From the NCBI RefSeq assembly GCF_000327065.1, contig NC_019936.1, positions 4,492,001 through 4,556,000 of the forward strand: a stretch of 64,000 bases of DNA, read 5' to 3'. The position numbers were made by a program, and so were the translations under genes. Shown in pieces: positions 43,995-51,327 of the stretch; position 1 is the first letter of the stretch; each line of letters begins with the position of its first letter. The notes under the pieces are model-generated. The model was not told the origin of the DNA and searched no databases. It saw only the letters and a list, made by a program, of their open reading frames with translations. The DNA comes from Stutzerimonas stutzeri RCH2. GTDB lineage: Bacteria; Pseudomonadota; Gammaproteobacteria; Pseudomonadales; Pseudomonadaceae.

Positions 43995-46487
43995 TCAGAA
44001 GTCGTAGGTCACGGTAGCCATGACATTGCGCGACTCGCCGTAATAGCACTGGCTCAGACTGTTGCACGCGGCGACGTATTTCTCGTCGGTGAGGTTGTTC
44101 AGGTTCAGGCGCACGCCAACCCCCTGCAGCCCTACGCGGGACAGGTCGTAGCCGAGCATCGCGTCATACAAGGTGTAGGACGGGATGCGGAGGGTGTTCT
44201 CTGCGTCCGCCCAGCTCTTGCCAAAGTAACGCGCACCACCACCCACCTGCAGACCGGCCAGCGGCCCCTGATCGAAGGTGTAGTCGGTCCACAGCGAAGC
44301 CATGTTGCGCGCCACCGCATTCGGCGTATTGCCGCGGTTGTTGACGCCGGCGGCACCGGTGAAGTCCTTGGAGTACTCGACGTCCATGTAGGTGTAGCTG
44401 GCGATCAGGTTGACCTGCTCGATGGGCCGCAGGCGCGCTTCGACTTCCACACCCTTGGAGGTGAGCTCGCCGACCGCACGGTAGAAGTTCTCGTTGGAAT
44501 CCTTGTTCGCCAGGTTGGATTGCTTCAGGTCGAAGTAGGAGATGGTGTAGAGATCGTCGGTGCCCAACGGCTGATACTTCACACCCACTTCGTATTGCTC
44601 ACCCTCGGTAGGATCGAGCAAGGTAATGTCGAAGCCGCCGCTGCCGTTGGCGTTGTAGGCCGCAGTGGCATTGGGATTGAACGACTCGGAATAGCTGGCG
44701 TAGGGCGACAGGCCGTTGTCGAAGGCGTAGAGCACGCCGACACGACCAGTGAACTGCTCGAGTTTCGCGCTATCGGACTGATCGCCGTAGCTCGCGTCAT
44801 TGGTATGGTCGAAGGACACATCCACCCAGTCCTGGCGAACCCCCAGGGAGAAGCGCCAGTTGTCCAAGCTGATCAGATCCTGCACATAAAGACCGGTCTG
44901 CTCCAGCTCGCGCGTTTCGTCGTACTGGTGATAGAACACCGGGCTGCCCGCACCTACGGCACCGCTGTAGGGATTGACCGAGGGCAGGCCGTAGGCTGCG
45001 TCGTAAACCACCTTGGCCTTGCGCCGCTGGTAGTCGAGGCCGGTCACCAGGGTGTGGCTGAGTGCGCCGGTATCGAAGAGGAACTGCAACTGGTTGTCGA
45101 TAGTCCAGGCGTGAAGCGCTTCGTCGGCCCCCGTGTAGTAGCGCACCAGTTCATCGGAACCTGGGGCCACGTAGCCGTACTGATAAACCTGCCCCGAGTC
45201 CACGGTGGAGTCCAGGTACTGGAAGTTCTGCCGCGCCGAAACGACATCGTTGAAACGGTGCTCGAGCTGATAGCCAATCATCTGCTGGTCGCGCTCGAAC
45301 TTCTCGTAGTCCTCGTCGCCCTCGAAGAAGCTGCGCGAGATGCGCTGACCGTTGTGCGAGGTGACCGTGCCATCGGCCGGCAAGCCACCGTGGTAGCCGC
45401 TCTCCGGATCGCGCTGCAGCATCGCCAGCAGGGTCAGGCGGGTGTCATCGGTGAAATCGATGCTTACCGAGGGCATCACTGCATAGCGCTGCTCCTCAAT
45501 GCCATCAACCTGGGTATCGGCATCCTTGGCCACGCCCACCAATCGATAGCTGATGCGTTCGTCGTCCAGCGGGCCGGTGAAGTCGAACGCGGCCTGCTTG
45601 TAGTCGTGGCTACCGTAGGAGAACTGCAGCTGGCGGCTGGCTTCCTTTTGTGGCTTCTTGCTGGTCATCGCCACCAGGCCGCCGGGCAGGCTGCGGCCAT
45701 AGAGCACCGAGGACGGTCCCTTGAGGATGTCGATGCGCTCGATGAAGTAAGGATCGACCTGCAGGCTGCTGTAGGTGCCGCTGTCGCCGAGCAGCTTCTG
45801 CCCATCGAGGTAAAGGTTGTCCACTGAGCCATCGGTGATGCCGCGCATGGCGACATAATCGTAGCGGGTGGTGGCGCCATACGGAGTGCTCATCAGGCCC
45901 GGCGTGTAGCGCACCGCCTGGGCGATGGAGCGCGACCCCTGATCCTCGATCTGCTGGCGGGTAACCACCGATACGGTCTGCGAGGTCTCCGCCAGCGGCA
46001 TGCTGGTCTTGGTCGCCACGCTGCTGTGGGTGGCGTTGTAGCCTTCCATCGAGCCCAGCGCGTTGCCCAGGGCAAAGCCTTCGACGGTCATCGGTTGCAG
46101 CTCGACGGCACCGCTCTGCTCGGTGCGACGGCTCAGCGAGTAGTTGCCCTGGCTGTCACGCACGGCCTGCAGGCCGCTGCCCTGCAGCAGCGCGGCGAAA
46201 CCGTCGTCGACGCCGAACTGGCCTTGCAGCCCTTTGCTTTGCAGGTCCTGTAGCAGGCTGCCGTCCACCGAGAGCAACACCCCCGCCTCGCCAGCAAAAC
46301 GGCTCAATGCACTGGATAGCGGGCCGGCGGGAATGTCGTAGCTGCGTACTGCCTGCTGGATCGCGGACTGCGCCAGAGCAGCCGCGGGCAGGACGCTAGC
46401 CAGCGGCAGGCAGAGCAGCGCGGCGCGAATGCCGAGTGCCAGGGCACGAGAGCGATTGGGACTGAACGGCAAGGCGGTCGAGCGCAT
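43995..46487 (-). CDS. TonB-dependent siderophore receptor with STN signalling domain
   Basis: The ATG at 46487 has AGGA upstream and starts a signal peptide ending near ALA|Q39. The 830-residue protein has an STN domain (about 45-95; SYDIPAGPLSSALSRFAGEAGVLLSVDGSL), a TonB-box-like LQPMTVEG, the plug (SIAQAVRYTPGL; ILKGPSSVLYGRSLPGGLVAMTSKKP) and a 22-strand-type barrel ending in VTYDF. It resembles ferric hydroxamate-type transducers (FoxA/FiuA/FhuA group). The STN domain should signal to the FecR-like protein upstream. The ligand is not known. Confidence 0.93.
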   Translation of the reverse strand: MRSTALPFSPNRSRALALGIRAALLCLPLASVLPAAALAQSAIQQAVRSYDIPAGPLSSALSRFAGEAGVLLSVDGSLLQDLQSKGLQGQFGVDDGFAALLQGSGLQAVRDSQGNYSLSRRTEQSGAVELQPMTVEGFALGNALGSMEGYNATHSSVATKTSMPLAETSQTVSVVTRQQIEDQGSRSIAQAVRYTPGLMSTPYGATTRYDYVAMRGITDGSVDNLYLDGQKLLGDSGTYSSLQVDPYFIERIDILKGPSSVLYGRSLPGGLVAMTSKKPQKEASRQLQFSYGSHDYKQAAFDFTGPLDDERISYRLVGVAKDADTQVDGIEEQRYAVMPSVSIDFTDDTRLTLLAMLQRDPESGYHGGLPADGTVTSHNGQRISRSFFEGDEDYEKFERDQQMIGYQLEHRFNDVVSARQNFQYLDSTVDSGQVYQYGYVAPGSDELVRYYTGADEALHAWTIDNQLQFLFDTGALSHTLVTGLDYQRRKAKVVYDAAYGLPSVNPYSGAVGAGSPVFYHQYDETRELEQTGLYVQDLISLDNWRFSLGVRQDWVDVSFDHTNDASYGDQSDSAKLEQFTGRVGVLYAFDNGLSPYASYSESFNPNATAAYNANGSGGFDITLLDPTEGEQYEVGVKYQPLGTDDLYTISYFDLKQSNLANKDSNENFYRAVGELTSKGVEVEARLRPIEQVNLIASYTYMDVEYSKDFTGAAGVNNRGNTPNAVARNMASLWTDYTFDQGPLAGLQVGGGARYFGKSWADAENTLRIPSYTLYDAMLGYDLSRVGLQGVGVRLNLNNLTDEKYVAACNSLSQCYYGESRNVMATVTYDF

Positions 46488-46553
46488 GGGTGTTCCTGTT
46501 CGAATGGATGGATTTAGCCCTATGCCCAACCAGATTCGAGAAAGGGAACTGCG

Positions 46554-46572
46554 GATGAGAATATTTTTTATT
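46554..46572. promoter_or_regulatory. Fur-box-like AT-rich site upstream of the receptor
   Basis: GATGAGAATATTTTTTATT lies in the 100-bp region ahead of the TonB receptor start and resembles the GAGAAT-N-ATT form of Pseudomonas Fur boxes. It overlaps the 5' flank where the FecI-dependent promoter should also lie, and just touches no coding base of the receptor. Confidence 0.4.
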
Positions 46573-46587
46573 CGTGTCCGTATCGCA

Positions 46588-47550
46588 TCATGCGTCGACT
46601 CGTTTTGCGGCGGGTTCAAGGCTGACCCACCAGGTCATGCGCCGCTCGATGCGCACCGGCAGGGTCGCCGCCAGCGCATCCAGAACGCGTTCGGTGTCGC
46701 CCAGGGGAAAAGCTCCGACTACCCGCAGATCGGCGATCCGCGGGTCACAACCGAGGTAGCCGTGGCGATAACGCGAAAGCTCGGCAAGAAAGTCCTCCAG
46801 GCGCTGATTGTCGGCGAGCAAGACGCCAGTGGCCCAGGCCTGGTGCTCGGCACGGGCAGCCACCAGCGGCGCAACATGACGGCGGTCGAATTCGGCCTGC
46901 TGCCCTGCGCCAACGCTGGCGATGGCGAAACCATCTAGCTGGATATCCACCACACCGGTGAATACGCTCAGACGCGTCCGGCCATCCTCCTGGCGCAGCG
47001 AGAAGCGCGCTGCCTGCTCGCTGCGCACACGCCCTTCGCGACTGCTCAGCAGCAGCGGTCGCGCACGACGGCTGGCCGGAGCATCGATCAAAAGCTCACC
47101 GCGATAGAGCGCCAGCGACCGCGCGTTCGCATCGAAGGCGATATCCACTGCCGTATCGGTGTTCAGCCACAGCTGTGAGCCATCGGCCAGACGCAGATCG
47201 CGCACCTCACCCACGGCAGTGCGCTCATCAGCGGCCCACTGCCGCCACGGCAGCGAGCCACCGGCCAGACTGAGCGCGGCGCCGCCACAGAGGACGGACA
47301 GCACTTTCAGCGCCTGGCGCCGATTCGGCTGACGGCTGTGCAGCATGGCGCCGGCGCTTCGTCCAATGGCATCGCTAGCCAGCGGCTGGAACTGACCACT
47401 GATGCGCTCGACCCTGGCCCAGGCCTGGGCATGGTCCGGCTGCTGCAACCATGCCGCCCAGGCCTGGCGCTCACCTGGGCTGGCCGCGCCGGACTGCAGC
47501 ACGGCAAACCACTTCGCCGCTTCCTGCAGCACACGGTAGTCGACGCCCAT
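46588..47550 (-). CDS. FecR-family anti-sigma / sigma regulator
   Basis: The ATG at 47550 shares a base with the sigma-factor stop (TGATG), giving 320 residues. The N-terminal cytoplasmic DUF4880-type region (AAKWFAVLQSGAASPGERQAWAAWLQ) should hold the sigma factor. A membrane helix follows (about 95-112; VLSVLCGGAALSLAGG), then the periplasmic FecR domain. It relays ligand occupancy from the receptor's STN domain to the sigma factor. Confidence 0.93.
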   Translation of the reverse strand: MGVDYRVLQEAAKWFAVLQSGAASPGERQAWAAWLQQPDHAQAWARVERISGQFQPLASDAIGRSAGAMLHSRQPNRRQALKVLSVLCGGAALSLAGGSLPWRQWAADERTAVGEVRDLRLADGSQLWLNTDTAVDIAFDANARSLALYRGELLIDAPASRRARPLLLSSREGRVRSEQAARFSLRQEDGRTRLSVFTGVVDIQLDGFAIASVGAGQQAEFDRRHVAPLVAARAEHQAWATGVLLADNQRLEDFLAELSRYRHGYLGCDPRIADLRVVGAFPLGDTERVLDALAATLPVRIERRMTWWVSLEPAAKRVDA

Positions 47551-48065
47551 CAGTCCTCCGCCACCAGCAACAGGCAATGCAGCATCGCCTGCGCCATGTA
47601 CTTCTTCACCATGCGTTCGGAAACGCCGAGTTCGGCAGCGATGGCCGCATAGGTCATGCCCTGCAGTTGCGACATGAGAAACGCCCTGCGCACCTTGGCT
47701 GGCAGCTGGGCCAGCATGGCGTCGATCTGCAGCAGGGTTTCGACGATCAGCGCCTGCGATTCCGGCGAGGGCGCCACCAGCTCGGGTTGCAGCGCCAACG
47801 CATCGAGATAGGCCTGCTCGATCTGCCGACGGCGCCAGTGGTTGATCAACAGGCCTTTGGCGATGGTGTGCAGGTAGGCTCGGGGCTCACGAATGGCGCC
47901 CATGTCTTCGTCCTTGGTCATCACCCGCACGAAAGTATCCTGTGCGAGATCGGCAGCCCGCTGACTGCAGCCCAGCTGACGCCGCAGCCAGCCATTCAGC
48001 CAGCCGTGATGATCGCTGTAGAGCCGATGCAGCATCTGCTGCCGAACCATACCTTCAGTTGCCAT
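47550..48065 (-). CDS. FecI-type ECF sigma factor
   Basis: The ATG at 48065 is preferred over one four codons upstream because GGGAGG precedes it. The 171-residue protein has region 2 (RRQLGCSQRAADLAQDTFVRVM) and region 4 (LAQLPAKVRRAFLMSQLQGMTYAAIAAELGVSERMVKKYMAQAM), typical of the FecI/FpvI subgroup. It should direct RNA polymerase to the receptor promoter when the siderophore is bound. Confidence 0.93.
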   Translation of the reverse strand: MATEGMVRQQMLHRLYSDHHGWLNGWLRRQLGCSQRAADLAQDTFVRVMTKDEDMGAIREPRAYLHTIAKGLLINHWRRRQIEQAYLDALALQPELVAPSPESQALIVETLLQIDAMLAQLPAKVRRAFLMSQLQGMTYAAIAAELGVSERMVKKYMAQAMLHCLLLVAED

Positions 48066-48090
48066 GCTGCCTCCCATGAGCGCTGCAGCC

Positions 48091-48109
48091 CTTAATGCTA
48101 ACGCTTCTC
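48091..48109 (-). promoter_or_regulatory. weak Fur-box candidate upstream of the ECF sigma gene
   Basis: On the minus strand GAGAAGCGTTAGCATTAAG matches 11 of 19 positions of the classic Fur palindrome, 26 bp ahead of the sigma-factor start. Position fits iron control; the match is weak. Confidence 0.35.
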
Positions 48110-48231
48110 AACAACATAAATCCACGAGCAATCGCGCCACCTGACCAAACGGATCACTGGGCTCGATCCTGGCGCCACGCTGTCGAAGCTCGGCTAGGCT
48201 TGAAAAACGATTGATTGCCGGAGAAAGAACC

Positions 48232-48759
48232 ATGACTCAGCTGCCCCGTTTGGCCCTTTTTGCGGCCTTGTTACTGACCCTGCTTCCCGCTCACGCACAG
48301 AAAATCCTGCCCGGCCTCTGGGAGTTCAGCAGTGGCGATATTCAGGTGGATGGACAGCAGATGCCGGGCATGGACGCGATGCTTGCGCAGATGCAGAACC
48401 TGCCTGCCGAGCAACGCCGGATGATGGAAGAGATGCTCGCCGCGCAGGGGGTAAAGCTCGGCGGCAAGGGCGTACAGATCTGCCTGAGCAAGGCGCAAGT
48501 CGAAGCGGACGAGCTACCGTTTCAGGATGACCCGGCCTGTACCCAGGAAATCACCGAGCGCAGCGAGAAGCTATGGAAGTTCCGCTTCGAATGCCCTGAC
48601 GCGCGCGGCCAGGGCGAAACGCGCTTTATCAGTGACAAGGAGTTCGTCAGTACCGTAAACAGCGAATACCGTCAGGGCGCCGAAACCGGCAGTTCAAGAA
48701 TCGAATCCCATGCGCGCTGGGTCGCCGACGACTGCGGCACGCTGAAACCGGCACGCTGA
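48232..48759 (+). CDS. DUF3617 secreted protein
   Basis: The ATG at 48232 follows GAGAAAG and begins a signal peptide (LPRLALFAALLLTLLPAHAQ). The 175-residue protein contains LPGLWEFSS and CLSKAQVEADELPFQDDPACTQE, characteristic of DUF3617. Four Cys residues may pair in the periplasm. The function of the family is unknown. Confidence 0.8.
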   Translation: MTQLPRLALFAALLLTLLPAHAQKILPGLWEFSSGDIQVDGQQMPGMDAMLAQMQNLPAEQRRMMEEMLAAQGVKLGGKGVQICLSKAQVEADELPFQDDPACTQEITERSEKLWKFRFECPDARGQGETRFISDKEFVSTVNSEYRQGAETGSSRIESHARWVADDCGTLKPAR

Positions 48760-48811
48760 GAAGCCGATGGCCGAGGTTCCACGTGAAACCCCCATGGCGG
48801 CTGGGTTCCAG

Positions 48812-49174
48812 CTACTGACTTACCCAGGCGCCTTGGCTGTTTTGCTCACAGGCTGGCTGCAGATAGCGCGCGTCGCTGGCGACACCGTAGTAATGGATGT
48901 CCTGGCGATAGGGCAGATTGGAAACCTGGGCATTGCGGCAGATGCCGAACGCGCCATCCGGGCACTGCTCGACGAACTCGACCTTGACCTCCTGATCCTT
49001 CAGCTGCGGCTGGCAGAAGCCGCTGCGAAACAGCTCGGCGGGAATGTTGATGTTCGCCTGACACAGCTTCACTTCCACCCGCTCGTCGTGGCTGTGGATG
49101 ATGCAGGCCTCGGCCATGACGTCGCCAGCAATGAGTACGCCGCAAACGGCTGTCAGCAAGAACGGTAATCGCAC
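48812..49174 (-). CDS. small Cys-rich periplasmic protein, unknown
   Basis: This 120-residue protein has a signal peptide ending about VMA|EA (22) and seven to eight Cys residues in the whole chain, most in the mature part (ACIIHS, KLCQAN, GFCQPQ, EQCPDG, GICRNA, PACEQN), consistent with three disulfides. I do not recognise a family. It is convergent with the DUF3617 gene and divergent from the COG0523 GTPase gene. Confidence 0.72.
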   Translation of the reverse strand: MRLPFLLTAVCGVLIAGDVMAEACIIHSHDERVEVKLCQANINIPAELFRSGFCQPQLKDQEVKVEFVEQCPDGAFGICRNAQVSNLPYRQDIHYYGVASDARYLQPACEQNSQGAWVSQ

Positions 49175-49263
49175 GATTTAATCCCTCGTCGAATCGCGGC
49201 GACTTTATCACGGGCGGGCTTTTCCCCTTCCAGCCGCTTCGCAAAATGCGCACCATAGCCGCC

Positions 49264-50232
49264 ATGCTCGAACATATCCCGACCCATCTCATCGCCGGCC
49301 CGCTGGGCGCCGGCAAAACCAGCCTGATCCGTGATCTGCTGAGCCAGAAGCCGGCCGATGAACGCTGGGCAGTACTGATCAATGAGTTCGGCCAGATCGG
49401 TCTGGATGCCGCGCTGCTGAGCACCGGCGCGGACGGTATTACCCTCGCGGAAATCCCCGGCGGCTGCCTGTGCTGCGTCAACGGCGTGCCGTTTCAGGTC
49501 GGTCTCGGCCGGCTGCTGCGCCAGGCACGTCCGGACCGGCTGCTGATCGAGCCCTCTGGCCTGGGGCACCCCGCCGAGCTGCTGCGCCAGCTCAGCCAGG
49601 CACCATGGCAGACAGTCCTGGCCGTTCAGCCGACCGTGCTGGTGCTGGATGCCGATGGCCTGAGCCGCGGCTTGCCGCTGCCCGACAGCCAGCAGCAGGC
49701 GTTGGCTGACGCCGGTCTGCTGTTGATGAATAAAAGCGAATCGCTCGACGAGGCGGCACGGGCAGCACTGAGTGGTCGCCTGCCACGGTGCCCGCTGTTC
49801 TGGACCCGCCACGGTCGGCTGCCTATCGCGAAATTGCCGGGAATCGAGGTGCGCGCCAGCGAACAATCGCAGGCGGTTGTGCTGCCGACAGGAGCTGCCT
49901 CGCTGCCACAGGTATGGCTCGATCCGACCAGAGCGATCTGCCAGGTGCAGGCGACGCCGGAAAACTGGAGCATCGGGTGGCGCTGGCACCCAAGCCAGCG
50001 CTTCGACCTCGAGGCAATTGCGCAGTGGCTGGCGCAGTGGCCATGGCGCCGCGCCAAACTGGTCGTCCAGGGCTGCAGCGGCTGGCAGTCGGCCAATGCC
50101 CTGGATGGCGAGGCGCTGGTCTTCAGCCCCAGCGAGTGGCGCCGCGATTCGCGGATCGAGCTGATCTTTGCCGAGCCCCAGCCACAGGCCGAGCTGGAAA
50201 GCGCCATGGAGGGCTGTCGTATCCGCGCTTGA
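49264..50232 (+). CDS. COG0523 (CobW/YjiA-type) GTPase, metal chaperone family
   Basis: The ATG at 49264 starts close to the P-loop. The 322-residue protein has GPLGAGKTS (12-20), INEFGQIGLD, the metal-binding GGCLCC with CxCC at 68-71, and a guanine-specificity motif that reads NKSE instead of NKxD. The C-terminal CobW domain is present but shortened. Family members move zinc, cobalt or nickel. There is no Zur box that I can see, so which metal applies is unclear. Confidence 0.85.
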   Translation: MLEHIPTHLIAGPLGAGKTSLIRDLLSQKPADERWAVLINEFGQIGLDAALLSTGADGITLAEIPGGCLCCVNGVPFQVGLGRLLRQARPDRLLIEPSGLGHPAELLRQLSQAPWQTVLAVQPTVLVLDADGLSRGLPLPDSQQQALADAGLLLMNKSESLDEAARAALSGRLPRCPLFWTRHGRLPIAKLPGIEVRASEQSQAVVLPTGAASLPQVWLDPTRAICQVQATPENWSIGWRWHPSQRFDLEAIAQWLAQWPWRRAKLVVQGCSGWQSANALDGEALVFSPSEWRRDSRIELIFAEPQPQAELESAMEGCRIRA

Positions 50233-50234
50233 GC

Positions 50235-50609
50235 TCAGTCGCGCGGCCGGCGCCAATCGTCCAGCTGAATCACCCGACCCGGCTCGTCGGCGGGCTGGAA
50301 AGGATGGGCAGCCAGCTCGATCCGTCCGACCTGAGCGCCGAACATGACGATGGTGCCCGGATGCCGTTGCTCACCGGTCACGGTGAACTCGAAACCGTAG
50401 ATTCGGGCCAGCCGGCGCTGGCCGCGTGCGTCGGCCAGCAAGGTCAGTTTGCGAAAGGCGACATTGCCGTCGAGCAACTCGACATCGAGCTTCTTGCAAT
50501 GCCGTCGCACCGCCTGCAGCGCCCGCTCGCGAATGCCATGGGAATGCCACAGCCAGGCGCCGGCCGCGGCCAGCAGCATGAAGAGGAATAGATTGCTCAG
50601 AGTCAGCAT
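50235..50609 (-). CDS. DUF3301 membrane protein
   Basis: This 124-residue protein has an N-terminal membrane helix (about 4-21) followed by the conserved HGIRERALQAVRRHCKKLDVELLDGNVAF stretch and RRLARIYGFEFTVTGEQR, typical of DUF3301. It is convergent with the COG0523 gene, three bases apart. The function is unknown. Confidence 0.8.
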   Translation of the reverse strand: MLTLSNLFLFMLLAAAGAWLWHSHGIRERALQAVRRHCKKLDVELLDGNVAFRKLTLLADARGQRRLARIYGFEFTVTGEQRHPGTIVMFGAQVGRIELAAHPFQPADEPGRVIQLDDWRRPRD

Positions 50610-50691
50610 GGAGTTTCGGAAAGTAACCGGCGGGCGTACAGCTTAGCAGGCCGCGGCCCTGCTGCCGTGTCGATGCAGGCGCCTATCCGCC

Positions 50692-51099
50692 TCAGCTTTC
50701 CAGCCAGACGTCGCGGGCCCAGTGCCATACCGTTTCCCAGGTTTCCTCGGTCAGCTCGGCCTCGTCGCCGTCCCATAGCGTGACTTCGCCGTCCAGATCG
50801 ACCACGTAGTAATCGCGCCCATCCTGGCAGATCGGGATCAGGTCGCGCGGTACGCCCGCGTCCCAGGCGTTGGCCGCAACTTCCGGCAAGTAGGTATGCG
50901 ACTGCGGATCGGTGGCAGTGACCGGCTCCAAGTGCCCGTAGATGACATCGCTGACCTGCAGCAGAAACTCGCGCAAGCCGAACGGCAGGTTGATCAGCAG
51001 CTGCTCCTCGATTTCCACCAGCAGATCATCGTCCGGCAACTCCAGCGGTACCGGCACTGGCTCGTTGAGCTCGCGCAGCTGTTCGATGACTTCTTCCAC
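50692..51099 (-). CDS. SMI1/KNR4-family protein
   Basis: The GTG at 51099 is chosen because AGGAGG lies five bases upstream; another GTG two codons earlier overlaps that Shine-Dalgarno sequence. The 135-residue acidic protein has the SMI1/KNR4 (SUKH) pattern: LPFGLREFLLQVSD, SHTYLPEVAANAWDAGVPRDLIPICQDGRDYYVVDLDG and a Trp-rich end. SUKH proteins include toxin immunity proteins, but no toxin gene is adjacent and the family is widespread in pseudomonads as a lone gene. Confidence 0.83.
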   Translation of the reverse strand: MEEVIEQLRELNEPVPVPLELPDDDLLVEIEEQLLINLPFGLREFLLQVSDVIYGHLEPVTATDPQSHTYLPEVAANAWDAGVPRDLIPICQDGRDYYVVDLDGEVTLWDGDEAELTEETWETVWHWARDVWLES

Positions 51100-51327
51100 A
51101 TCCACCTCCTGTCGTATGCCCCTGGGCAAGGCCCCGTTTATACAGTCCGCCGAATTGGCGAGCCAGTTCTGTCGCGTTAAAGTGCGGGGCCAAGCGAAAC
51201 ACTCGGTTAAGACTTTCCCCACAACTCCCACGCTCAACCTGCACAATCGCAGACCTTAGGTAGCAACTTGCATTGGTGCCTGCCCGCCACCTCCGGTCCG
51301 TACCGGGCCTGAACAAGGACACACACA

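Noticed and set aside
48767..49168. A 133-codon plus-strand open frame at 48.8-49.2 kb
   Set aside because: It is antisense to the Cys-rich secreted protein, which has a clear signal peptide. The plus-strand product has neither a domain nor a Shine-Dalgarno sequence.
50692..51099. SMI1/KNR4 protein as an immunity protein of a toxin system
   Set aside because: No toxin, secretion or polymorphic-toxin gene is adjacent and the family occurs as a stand-alone conserved gene in pseudomonads.
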